64,000 nt of DNA from the NCBI GenBank assembly GCA_029532415.1, contig JAQOTA010000048.1, positions 670,001-734,000 of the forward strand. Direction: 5' to 3'. The position numbers and the translations under genes were made by a program. The notes under the pieces are model-generated. The model worked only from the letters and a program-made list of their open reading frames with translations, had not been told where the DNA came from and ran no database searches. The stretch comes from Marasmius tenuissimus. Lineage: Eukaryota > Basidiomycota > Agaricomycetes > Agaricales > Marasmiaceae. Positions 34,064 to 45,800 of the stretch are shown piece by piece; within the stretch, counting starts at the first letter, position 1, and each line of letters starts with the position of its first letter.

Positions 34064-35057
34064 TCACATCGACAGGACGGAAGGCGGTCGTCCTTCCCTT
34101 CGAATCCCCTCCGACATCTTCCCGTCAAGAGACAACACCAGAGTAGCTACCCCGACATACGCCAGTCCATCAACCAGAGTGACGACGAGGAGAAACACCT
34201 CCGGGTCGAACGGAGTCCTGAAACTCCTCGCAGACGAAATAATCGCGACGGTTATTTCAAATACGGCGCGCACGAAGATGACAGGTGAAGAGAACTTGAT
34301 TAGGACAAGGAGTGTCTGCATAACCGATGTGAGTTTTAATTCCTATTTTTCAAACAAAAGGCAAACAAAAAAGTCTAACCTCATCGCGAAACGCGTCGAT
34401 TTCCTTCATTTGACTCCAGATGTAAAGAGTGGATATAACAAAGTTGAGTGAGACCCCAACGTAGCAGACGACGTAGGTATTTTCAATCGCTTGTATGATT
34501 GAGAACGCGTCTGCATTGGCTTGGGATGTTGGGACGAAAGTGCTTTCTTTGATCCCAGGATCCCTAGCTTCTAAGACGACCACCGCGAGAATGACAATGG
34601 CCATCAACGACAGGGAGATGATGTCGATAATGCGTTTCTTGTGTGTTGTAAAGAGTGTGAAGAGAACGTCTCGTTTGAAAAGCGAGCGTCGGTAGTCGAG
34701 GACTGCAAGGAGTGAAGCGAGCATGAAGAAGTCGGCGAAACGTTGGGATGTTTGCCATAGGATGATCAGGGCTCCTGGACCAGGCGAAATCACGTATCTG
34801 GGGACCTCCGACGCGTCGTAGTACCTCGAGAACAGCACGGTGCGCACGGTGTACGCTCCGAGGAGTGTCAACGAGGTAATGAGAATGAAGATGAATGGAA
34901 GTTGAGGGAGACGGGAAATTCGTCTACGGTGAATGATGGTAGAAGCATAGATGGCCTGGATGGCTACAAAGACAAGGAGAATAATAATGGAGGCGAAAGT
35001 TGAATGAATGAGGGCAGAGACGTCTCCGTCCAGGATTCCGGACAGTTTGTCGTCCAT
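34064..35057 (-). CDS. Seven-transmembrane protein, unrecognised fungal family
   Basis: Two exons. Exon 1 starts MDDKLSGILDGDVSALIHST and encodes five hydrophobic segments, among them ASIIILLVFVAIQAIYAS, FIFILITSLTLLGAYTV, FFMLASLLAVLDY, SLSLMAIVILAVVVL and VVCYVGVSLNFVISTLYIW. After AFRDE an intron of about 64 bases leads to TLLVLIKFSSPVIFVRAVFE and FLLVVTLVDGLAYVGVATLV, giving seven in total. The C-terminal tail is short (REGRPPSVLSM). The topology resembles receptor-like or scaffold membrane proteins, but I see no motif of a named GPCR class. A TATA-like TATATATA lies at 35184-35191, about 130 bases upstream of the ATG. Confidence 0.6.
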
Positions 35058-36557
35058 GATTTTAAAAAGTGAGAATCAGAACTGAGAATCCACTGCTGAG
35101 ACCGGCTACAGAGGGATGGGCTTGTGATTCAGCACATCAGATGCCAAAGCTGGGCTCGAATGCTTGATATCAGTCTTTTACTCTATATATACAAAGCAGG
35201 TAATAATCTGTAACCATCCTAAGAGGACGAGGGTGTAGTATCGTTGCTCAGAGGACGAAGCTAAGATGCCGGTAGCACCGCCACCCGCCCGTTCAGCTGC
35301 CGCGAGCGCTTAGGCTCTTCTCTTTCCCAGACTTCGACGACCGCGTCCGCAATTCCACTACTATGGTACCACAGCAAGCCAGCGACAGGGAAGCCGCAGT
35401 CTTCTCGCAAGAATTTGGCTACCAATCCGCGACACGACCTCCGAGACCTTCAAAAATACTTTCTCTAAGGCAAACTGGAGCCTTTCTGCCGGGCGGGCGT
35501 GAAGCGATGCCAACTTTCAGCGCCGCTCTGAAATTCTGATGGTTACTCGCGAATTGTCATGTTCTCTCCAACTGCCATTCGTACAGCAACTGTCAAACAA
35601 TTTATAGGATCTCGCACTATTGATGATAGCGATCTACCAGCCCAAGTTTCAAGTTTGAGCGTTGTTTGAGCGCAGACTCAGAGGTGCTAGTGGTAGGCTG
35701 GTCTGGCCAAGCAAAACCTGAACTTGTGAGTAAAACCTTTCTTTCCGACTTCTGCAGGTGCATTGCTAATGGGATGATTACAGACCTGTACTCGAAGATC
35801 GGATAACCGCTGACGCAAGAGGTCATCGTATGTATTCTGCTTGATCAAGAGCTAGACTAGCGAATGGCTTACACTAGCTCAGGTTCGTAGCTATCGCTCC
35901 AAGGCAACGACAAGGGCTAAACTCATGCAGGAAGCCGCTATCAACGAGGAAAAACGTGGAATCCGCCAGGACGGTATTCGGTTGTACGGTTACACGACGC
36001 TTCTTCCGAGTACACTGTACTTACACGAGGAACTTCACGGCTTCTGGTGGATGGGCGGTGATACCTGGTTCATTCTAATTTTAAATCACGGTGCCAGTTG
36101 GATTGAATCGCTCGTTCAACAGCTCTCGCCTCCGACAGCGCCATTGACCTTTTATCAAGGCAGTTCGATGTCCAGCTCGCTAATTCACGGCGGACACGGA
36201 ATAGCCTTTCATGGTTTCGTGAACGTTCTGCTCGAGAGCAAGGTAGGAAACGGGATAATCAGGTAGCTTTCCAATTCAAAGACTCTTGCTCTCTCAAATT
36301 GTCGTCTCTCTGGCTTCTTTCTGTCGACAACACGGCTCGCTCACAATCTCACACCGTCAATTTACGATTGCAAAAATATATGTCTTGGCCTGGAGGACCG
36401 CGCTAAACCCCTATATCACATTACGCGGGGTAACCGGTAAAATGTCTTGGAGGCAGTGCTGCAGGGCCCCTGGAGTTGATTTACTCCATCGTCTCCTTAT
36501 AAAGTGACAAGGGTTGAGATTTTCCAAATATCCCCACTACCTATACCTATGATCGCC
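35058..36557. other. Intergenic, 1.5 kb
   Basis: Besides the TATA-like string for the seven-TM gene I see nothing. The plus-strand open frame 35925-36266 (begins MQEAAINEEKRGIRQDG) has no recognised motif and no good splice partners. Confidence 0.4.
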
Positions 36558-37112
36558 ATGGACTCTAAAGCTCAACAAGCCCAGCAGAACAGCGCGCCTT
36601 CCGCTCCTGACCCTCCTCCTCAGTACGCCCACCAGCATTCGTCCAACAGTGGCCCTATCACACTCCAACCTCCTTCACAAACTTATGACCGCCAGTATTC
36701 GGGCAACGGCTCCTTCCCACAACCTCAATATCCTCAACAACAACAACCTCAACACGGTCTTCAACCACCCATGGGGCAACCTGGTATGGCACCGCCAGGC
36801 GAAAGAACGGCCTCGCAGGTCGGAGAGGAATACAGGGCAGCGTGTACGTCTGCCATCCCCTTCCTCACTGTTATTAGACTGACTCCATTATAGTATTCGC
36901 TGAATGTGCTGCCGGTCGTCACCAACCGTCGACGAAATATGGAATGTGTGGAATCATAACAGCTGTCCTCTGCTTCCCTTGTGGGCTTATATGTCTATTG
37001 TACGTCATGCACCCTGGCTCTCTCAACGCCTTGCACTGACATCGTTACTCAACCTCACAGCTCGGATTCTGAGCAAAAGTGCGATCGTTGTGGTGTTCTC
37101 TTATCAAAGTAG
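36558..37112 (+). CDS. BRI3-like (brain protein I3 family) membrane protein
   Basis: Start at 36558 in a favourable context (cgccATGG); an in-frame ATG lies three codons upstream. The N-terminus is long, Pro/Gln-rich and probably disordered (MDSKAQQAQQNSAPSAPDPP; later PQPQYPQQQQPQHGLQPP). Exon 2 encodes the family core FAECAAGRHQPSTKYGMCGI followed by the hydrophobic TAVLCFPCGLICL; exon 3 adds DSEQKCDRCGVLLSK and stops at 37112. The cysteine pairs around the hydrophobic segment are typical. Members are small endolysosomal membrane proteins in animals; the fungal role is not known. Probably membrane-associated through the single hydrophobic segment and palmitoylated cysteines (inference). Confidence 0.75.
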
Positions 37113-37692
37113 AAGCTCCGACCACCCCGCCTGCCTGCGCTTACCCCCGCTTGAACACTCGATTTTTCACCCGTCTTTCATTTGTTTTTCCCCTATGTAT
37201 CGATTCCTGGTAGTGTATTCTATCAAAAGTGAAGATCGTCACGCCTAATATACACGCAGTGTACAGTACATCCGTCGTATACCCTGAAGTTCTTCGTGCA
37301 CATCCGAATTCGCCAAGTATAACCCAGTACAATGAACTTAGAGACCGGTCCGGTCTGTCACAACACCTTGGCTTGGACAACCATTGTCTTCAACATTCTT
37401 CATTTCCCTTGTACACGCATCGTTGTCCTTGGAATCACCGGAGTGTCGAGAGGCCCAGCGCACATTTTCGTCGCAAATAAGATTGTCCGGTCTTGGGCGC
37501 TGCTTCCTGACTTCGCCGGATTTGACTAGGCTGTATAATCGCTTGATGGCGATGATGCTCACATGTTCTCGCAGCAAAGAATATCAAAGCCACAGCCCTG
37601 GTGCGAGCGATAGTCTGTTCTTGATACTGGGAACAAAACCTCATCAGGTCTATCTCACTGCATTCCAGCGCAATATCGCTTGATACCCAAGG
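37113..37692. other. Intergenic
   Basis: No gene supported. Contains the promoter of the actin-like gene. Overlapping short open frames on both strands have no motif. Confidence 0.4.
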
Positions 37693-39283
37693 ATGATTGA
37701 CGACCTTGTGGCCATTGTGAGCTTGAGTCCTTCTCTGGTAGTAGGCTACCAAGACTCATGTTTGTATGGGCAGGTAGTCGACAACGGGTCCGGAACGTGC
37801 AAAGCGGGCTGTTGGTGGTGATTTACTCTCAAATTACGCTACATGAATCTGATCGTACCGATGAATGCATCTATTGTCAGTCGCGGGGGATGATTCGCCC
37901 CGAGCTATGTTTCCGTACGTATGTCGCCTCTCGAATCCCGAAATAGTCTGATAAGAGCCCCAGATCTGTTGTCGGACGCACTGAACAGGCTACGACTAGA
38001 ACCGGGGACCAGGACATCTATGTGGGGTACGTGAAGAACGTCCTGCTGCGCTTCCAGTGAATTCGATTCTCAGACCTTCTCTACAGCTATGAAGCCCAGG
38101 CGAAGCGCGATACACTCCAGTTGCGATACCCAATCGAGAACGGCATCATCCGGAACTGGGAAGATATGGAGAGGATATGGCACCACATCTTCTATCGCGA
38201 GCTCCGTATCTCTCCTCAAGAGCATCCGTTACTTCTCACTGAACCGCCACTCAGGCCGAAAGCAAACCGGGAGAAGATGACGGAGACCATGTTTGAAACG
38301 TTCGATGTCCCTGCGCTATCCCTCCAGCTTCAGGCCGTGTTGGCACTATACGCGGCGTCTGGTCGAGTGACTGGCGTGGTATTTGACTCGGGCCATGGCA
38401 AATCGCACGTTGTGCCCGTCTTTGAGGGATATGCGATTCCGCATCCGATTGTTAGTTTGGACGTCGCCGGGCAGAATCTAACTGAATTCTTAGTGAGAAA
38501 GCTTGGGAAGAAGGGATATTCGTTTTCGACTGACGCCGGATGTGATGCTGCGGCTGAGGATATCAAGGAGAAGTTGTGCTATGTTGCTTCGGATTTCGAG
38601 CAGGAATTATCGAGCGCCGCCGAGTCCTACGAGAAAAGCTACGAGCTACCTGATGGACGGATGATCACTATGGGTGATGAGAGGTCAGACTCAAAACAAC
38701 GCGCGACGAAAATCTGTCTGATATCGATATATCATCTGTCCCTAGATTCTGTGTTCCTGAAGCCATCTTTCGTCCACATCTACTAGGCCTCGACATACCT
38801 GGAGTTCACGAAGCTTTGTAGGCCTCTTTCGCTCTTTTTTAGCCATGTTGATTCCCAGACGTCGGTGCAGATACAACTCCTTCTCGAAATGCGATCCAGA
38901 TCTTCGTTCCAGTTTGTACACCAAAATCATCCTCGTCGGCGGAAATACCAAGTATCCGGGTCTACCAGATCGCTTGCAGAAGGAGATGGCTGCTTTGGCG
39001 ACAAGCAAAAAGGTTCGTGACCTGGAAACCTGTGAATTATACAGCAGACTAAGTCGAGCATACCAGGTCAAGGTGATTGCCCCACATGAGCGGCGGTTCT
39101 CCGCTTGGATCGGGGGGTCCATTCTCGGTTCTCTGTCGACGTTCCCAAATCAGTGTGTGTCGAGGCAAGAATATGAAGAGACTGGTCCTAGGATCATACA
39201 TCGAAGTGAGTGTGGCGGTCTTCGAGGTGTTGGGAGCCCATTGTGCTGATTCCGCTTCCGCCTTCTGTGAAGGATGTTTGTAG
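37693..39283 (+). CDS. Divergent actin-like protein, 372 aa, nine exons
   Basis: Exons: 37693-37716, 37774-37810, 37881-37914, 37964-38026, 38087-38683, 38746-38817, 38871-39012, 39067-39205, 39273-39283; total 1119 bases, no stop. The product follows actin from end to end: [156 protein letters not shown] and the end IIHRRCL (actin IVHRKCF). Differences at usually invariant places: the DNase-I loop is shortened and reads [16 protein letters not shown], and the second phosphate loop DSGDGVTH reads DSGHGKSH. Asp11, Lys18, Gln137, Asp154 and His161 equivalents remain. It may bind nucleotide but probably does not form ordinary filaments. Confidence 0.85.
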
Positions 39284-42200
39284 ACTCCCGGCCGTTGGGA
39301 AGATCAGAGATAATACATACTGCGCAAATCTCACGTCAACAAGTCGGGAATGATTCTGAGCGTGCCGTACCTTATGAATTCCGGGAGTTGTTTTAGGCTT
39401 TCTCCTCCAAACCTTACCGACGTCAGTCATCATTCTCCGTGCAGGCTTGAATTTGTCCTCCAGGGATAAGTTTTTTGGCAAGGTCCGACTTGGACTAGCC
39501 TGCGGCCGGTATTGACGACCCCGACCCAAGGCGCAATCTCGCAAGAGAGAATCCAATTTGGGGACTTCCGTCAATGGGGTGGCTCAGCGCCTCTGCCAGT
39601 CACGAATCATCAACAGGAGTCTTTCCGACTCCTTCTATTCCCACCTTTGATCAAGGTCAATGTCATTGGGACTCAGAAGGGGAAGATCGATCATCGACTA
39701 CACCCCCTGGACGAATCCGACTGTCATACAGCTTGAATGGAATACCAAGAGATCATGGAAGGAGCGGACATGAGCTTCTTTCCCGCCGAATAAATAGAAT
39801 GTTTGGCGACTCGCGTGAGTACCGTTGAGAGTGGGAAAATCAATACTCTTCGTGTCGACGTTGCAATTTCGATGATGATGCTGTTGAATGGTTTGATTCA
39901 GACAACATATGTATGTGGTTCAACAACAATTAGAATGTCCCGAGGAAAAATGGCTCTCACCATCGTGTTCGTGGAGTACGGGGGACTTGCGAAGTAGTGG
40001 CGGTAGGCCGCATGGGAGACTTGATGTGACTGCAATGAATCTGGGAGTGAGAAAGGGGTAGCTTGAGGTACAGCTCGAACTACGTAGGAAAGGGGTGTGG
40101 CAACTGATGGCGGCAAAGTCCGGCGACGGTGGCGCGGAGAAACTGAGTCGTTGATGCGTGCATGCTACTCCCGTGACCAAGACGCGTTCTTCCTTGCCAA
40201 GCGCCGTCATTTTCAACCAACAAACAGAATCGACATCCCGCTCAACTTGTTGTTTCATCGACGAGATTCTCCTCTGGCGGAGCTGGATCCCGACTGTGCG
40301 CACATGCTGCGCAGTGCGTAACACTCTTGTCTCGGAAAATTACACGCCTTGGCGGTATTTGGGCCTTTCGGACAATCTTCTCGGCGACGTTATCTACGGT
40401 CTAGTTTCCCGATCTCAGACCAACCCTTGGAACTAGACGTTAGACATCCGGAGACTCGGTGCCGCGATAAGCTGTTGTCTCGGGTGTTGGAATGTCGGAA
40501 GGTGAACTATAGGAGGCTCAAGGGGACAGAGAGGTACCCACGGACGCATACAAGCAAGACACGAGGATAAGGTGAATCAACATTCGCGATCAAGTTGGAG
40601 GAGCCTAATAGTACGTATTTGAAATTTCCGATATTATACTCGAGATTACTCCAACTTCGTTTACTCATAGTGTCTCGCTGTCGACGAGTTCTGGGAGATT
40701 TGTCTCCATGAGTCCTTTGGGTCCTGAAGAGTTTCGTATCGAGACGAGACGAAGGAGCTTTTTTGTTCGATTCCTCGATGGAGCTCACTCTGGCGTTCTG
40801 GGCTTCTGATATATTTGGCTCGGGGTAGACGGCCGATTCTGAGGACAATCCTCCCCATAATGGCCTCACATTTAGTCGGGACTCAACGTCAGGCCTCGAA
40901 ACGGCGATTAGCACGGAGAAAAGCGAATACCGTGAGCTCGCACTTCTAATGCTGATGATTGATCAAAGCCCCGCTCGGTCGAGTGTTTATGTTGGGGTCT
41001 AGACAGAATTGGCATTCCGAGTCGGGGTAGCAGAATGCTTTCACTTCCAGGGTGGTCCTTCTGATTCCTCAATGGTGAGATAGTCGACAGTCAAATGGAT
41101 GGACGTTTAGCCTGCGGCGACCGGGGCCACGCAGGTCGACTACTCATTGAAGTTTAGTTGATGTAGGTGAGTGATTATGGCTTCTTGTTCAAGTAACCGT
41201 AAACCAAGATGTTCATGCGGATACCTTGTGGCGTCTACTTTTAGGCCGACCTATGAATGACACTCTACGTTGCGGAACGGGATTGAAATATTGAGTGACG
41301 ACTTTCGGTGTGAGTAGTGAGGGAGAAGTGAATTTCCGGAGAAGGCTTATTGGTCGCGATTGAACCCAGACCGTCTTGTTTACTGCTTGTTTCCCGTGTT
41401 GGTGAGTTCCTGTGTTCCGGTGGGCTTGTCGTGTGACGATCTTGAGTTCACCGCTGACGTTGCAATAGACTCGGGACTGGTCACGATTCGTTAGGACCGT
41501 GAGCAATGATGTTCTGTCTGATGGGTTCTGAGGTTGAATTGCTGGGAAGTCCTCGTTCTATTCGGATGGTAGAGTTGCCAGATCATACATTAATGGGAAG
41601 GTACGTGCGGGGGACGCAACTTCGATTCTGACCTTCGTTGCCAGACCAAGATGCGAGAACATACGAGAACGGCCACTACAGGACCTGGGAGTGTCTAGAT
41701 TCTGGGATTCTGGGGAAGAACACTCAAGACTCAAGGTCGTCTTTTTCGACAGAGTCGTCTGATTCTGTTCTTTCTTTCTTTCAGCAAGAACCGGCGGCGG
41801 CGAATCGCGGGGCCTACGTGAGCTCCTTCAATCATAACGTTCGTAAGATTAAGATCAAATGAGGGCCAGAGTAGTTTCAGCAAAATGAAGCTGCTGACTC
41901 GGCTTAGTGGGTTTCAATTCTCGAACATCCCGCCGCCAGATTGCCCTGAAATCGTGAAATAGTGGTGTTGAATAGGTTTACCAGAAGAGTCAATTCATGA
42001 CTGGACAAAGGAACTTGTTAGTTAGGGCCGTCAGTGATATCGGGAATAACTCAATACCCTTTGAGTGACGGCGATAACCCAAATCGAATCTTCGACACAA
42101 TACCAATTTCTCTAGATTCAATTTCTCAGCATGCAGTTAGCTGGGCTCTCAGGTGCGGACTCTCGGAAAATAAACGCAGAACGGATGAGCAGAGATAGGG

Positions 42201-42870
42201 TGGTTAGGGTGTTTGATCGGTGGGAAGATGGAAGATAGAAGCTCAAAATAATTGTTTAGTACTCACGTCAGGCTGTAAAAGCTCTGAATGACGGGAGTGA
42301 TGGCACAAGACAAATTGCTCTTTGAGAGAGCTTTTTTTGAAGAATGATTGCTGTAAATACTTCTCTGCCGTTTCTCGATAACGGAAGTAATGAGTGGAGG
42401 TCTCAGAGAGCCGTCCTACAGCCTCGCACATTGGAATTCCCATGTCTCTTTACGATCTTAAATTACATGACCAAATGGGGATTTGGAAAAGGCACGAGGT
42501 CGTCCGTGACTCAATTTGGAAACCCTAACCCTAAGCACCAAACGAACCTTGCCAAATCTGAACAGCGGATCTCCTGGAGCAGATCTCAATACCCCAAATT
42601 CAACAAGGGGGGCAATAGAGGGGGTCACACGCTTAGACTGTCTAAGGCTCGATGCGTCTACTCAGACTTTGAGTCTAACTTTCATATCCCCCCAACCGTT
42701 AACGAACACGACCACCTCCTTCTCTTCATCAACGGCGACAACGACGATAACGGCTACGGTGACGACGACAACGACGATAACCGCACTCTTAATCACATCC
42801 TCACCAACTCAAAGTGTCCTTCACGAGGCTTGCTCGCTCCCCCCGACGACGACGAACGACCTTCAGAAGC
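39284..42870. other. Gene-poor stretch of 3.6 kb
   Basis: I see no recognisable gene, repeat or transposon end. The open frames (for example 39194-39574 -, 40507-40914 -, 42344-42883 +) are short, overlap each other on both strands and show no motifs. CCCTAA occurs twice in tandem at 42523-42534. The right end is the 5' region of the phosphatase gene and could contain an untranslated or missed exon. Confidence 0.4.
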
Positions 42871-45800
42871 ATGCAGAATATGAAACAAGACTCTGCACTC
42901 GCGCACGGCTTGAAATATCCTCCCAAATTCCTGGAATCTCTAGAGAAAGTGCCTCTCTCTAGAGTAACATTCACTTCCTCGGCGCCTCTCGATGTGAAGA
43001 ACGGTGAGCACAGTACTTCACCTGGCTTGCTCAATGGCACCACCAAGTCACCAACACCAATATCATCTCCTAATGCCTCGCCAGCTCCGTCTCATTCGAC
43101 ACCGAGCTCGCTAGAACTTTCTGCCGAGTCGGTCAACAAAGAGGCACCGGCGACGAGACCCGCTGAGAGCGCCTCGGATGCTAATAGCATATATCTACTC
43201 TCGACGTCGCACTTCTCGGAACTGCATCAATCGCATCTACTCAATCCACCACCCGACAGCGTGTTGTTCCCATTCCTGCATGGACTGGAAGGTGGCAACG
43301 AGGCTCTATGCGGCTTCTTCCTCGGTGGTGGTGTTGGAGGCCCTAGTTCGATGACCGGTATGTTCTTACAAGTTTCGTATTGCCCGTATTTGATACTAGC
43401 TCTGAACGGTTCTCGATTAGCTCGCAAAAAGGTCACTGTTCCACCTTATCGAGGGCTCATGTGGGTGATATGTGAAGACGATTTGGACAACCCGGAGAAA
43501 GATTTGAGGTGTTTAGTGCACCCTCAAGAGCATGAAATGGGTCTATTTGGGTTGACGTGCGGTCGATTGCTCTCTCTTCTCCAGATTTAGGTTAACGTCG
43601 CCAATGCAGCCCTCCCGATTACGATGAAGACTCCGACAGTTATTTCTCCTCTGAAGACGAATTGGACGACTTGGACGAGGAAGAAACCTCGTCAGAATCC
43701 TTTTCGACGGAAGAAAACGGGGCAGCAATGGACGTTGACGTTGCTATTAACGACTCTTCTTCTCCGTTGAGTGATCCCGGTGCGTTAACTCCACAATAAC
43801 CAGTGTTCAGTCACTGATTGAATTCAATTCGTAGATAACACGGATATCGACGACCCAAATAATGCTACATATATGCATCCAGTAGCTCATCGGCCGGCTC
43901 CCATGACCAAACCTATGTTGAACACGAGGGACCTGCCCATGGATATGGAGATGCCGACCAGCAGTAGCTTCGCTTCGACGGCAAGTGAAGACATCGATAT
44001 GAGGATGGACGTGGAGTATGTTTTCTATTCCTTTCGCTATTTCACCGAGTGCATTCACATTTTCCTGCGCTGCGGGAAGGTCCCAATTGTGGCTCCAAAT
44101 TCACATATTCGCACGATCCAAAAGTTTTCCCTAATCGCCACCTTGCTGACGCCCGTTTTGCAGATCCTGTAGAGGTGCCGAATCCTTGTCTTCGGCTTCT
44201 CCTCTCACGACTTCAACATCACCTTCCGCTTCTCCGACATCGCAATCAAAAGCACGACGAGAACGCAAGCGCTCACAATCTCAACCACCGCAACCTGCTA
44301 CTCCGATCTTGACATGCACTTTCCGCCCTCATCAATTACTGAGAAGGATCCCGAGAGCGAACCCTCCGAAAAGCTTGAAGAGGGAGAATTCTCCCATCTC
44401 ACCGTCTGCACCTCCCCGCGTCGGGAGTGGCACTGACTTCGAACAGGGGTACGTGCAGGTCAAGATTGAGGTCAATGAAGAGGAACAGGACATGCTAGTT
44501 GCTTCTTCAGGACAAGACCAATTGGAGGATTGGAGTGCCAAAGATCCCGAGTGGGAATATCATTTGACCCCGCTTGCGGTTCCCGATGGAATTAGCCTCA
44601 GGAATTTTGGGTGTCAGGTCGTGAGTGCATTTCTACTAGTTTGGTGGCGTGGGTTTGCTAAAGATTCTACCTATAAATAGGCTATTCTGGCGGCTTTGAG
44701 TGATATTGTGGTGTACAGTCCTGTTGGCAAATCAGCGAACGCGCAAAGATTGGCGGCTCAGTTCAAGGAGGCTGTTGAGAGGAAGCGAAGGGAACGGATC
44801 GCGAGCGGTACGTTACTGTGCTATGGCGACTCGTTTGCTCCTTGCTCATCAGTGTATACATCTCGGTCGCGGTAGGTCATGCCCCGCATACCCTTTCGAG
44901 ATATAACGTGTTCATTTTGGACGCGGGAGCTGAGGAGATTCGAAAGGATTCGTTGGCTCCGCTGTGCGTAAGGGTTAAGGAAGGCGGGGCGGGTGCGGGG
45001 CGGATCACAAGCGATGATGAATCCGAGGGGTGGTTTGGGAAGGGCGTGATTTCACCTCCGCCAAAACCATTAGTTGACTACTTTGGGGATGCGAAAGTGA
45101 AGAGTGGCGAGGTATGTGTTGGATTTCATCTTATCACTTGAGTACGAGCTCTCATTGATGTCTATTGGCAGCTCTCTATGGACGTGGATAGGACCCAAGA
45201 GTCCTCCGTCATCTCTTCATCACCTACGCCATCCCAAGGGTCTGGCTCAAAGCGTACACGAACGCAGAATACCAATCTCCCGGCTAACACTGTTGACTTT
45301 GCACAGAGGGAGAGGGAGGAGATGAGGGAACTAACTCGGGCTAGCGAGATCATTCGCATACCCGTAGTGAGGCGAGCTGCGAAAAGTGAGCAAGAGGCAG
45401 CGGAGGCCGATGAAGTGCTGTCGACGGGACAGGTATGGTTAGGCAACGTGAATGACGTCCCGTTGCCTGTTGGTGTGTCGCTTCCATAACTTACACCCAA
45501 GAATTTTTGCTCACTGGTTTGGTTGTCAACAGATACTTACACCTTCCATCCCAATGGCGGTATGGAACTCGAAGGTCTTGAGGGAGCCGAACTCGAGACT
45601 AGAGAATGGGAAACACTGGGAACTTCACGTATGCATTTTCCATTTCCTCGTCTTATCGTCGTATTCATATCATCGCCGGGCAGATCAACCACCATCCAAT
45701 CCTCTTGGCTTTGATATTTGTATAGAATGTCATGACGCCGCGCCGTTACCTTCAAAGGACCATCTCCGAATGGTTGAGGAACGCCTCACTGCCATGGACC

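Noticed and set aside
33868..34128. Minus-strand frame after the seven-TM gene
   Set aside because: Overlaps the end of that gene in another frame and shows no family signal.
35925..36266. Open frame beginning MQEAAINEEKRGIRQDG
   Set aside because: No family match, no splice partners, and weak coding character.
42523..42534. Two CCCTAA units, as in fungal telomeres
   Set aside because: Two units can occur by chance; there is no longer array and coding genes continue on both sides.
39284..42870. Possible transposon remnant in the gene-poor stretch
   Set aside because: No reverse transcriptase, transposase or terminal repeat motifs could be seen on either strand.
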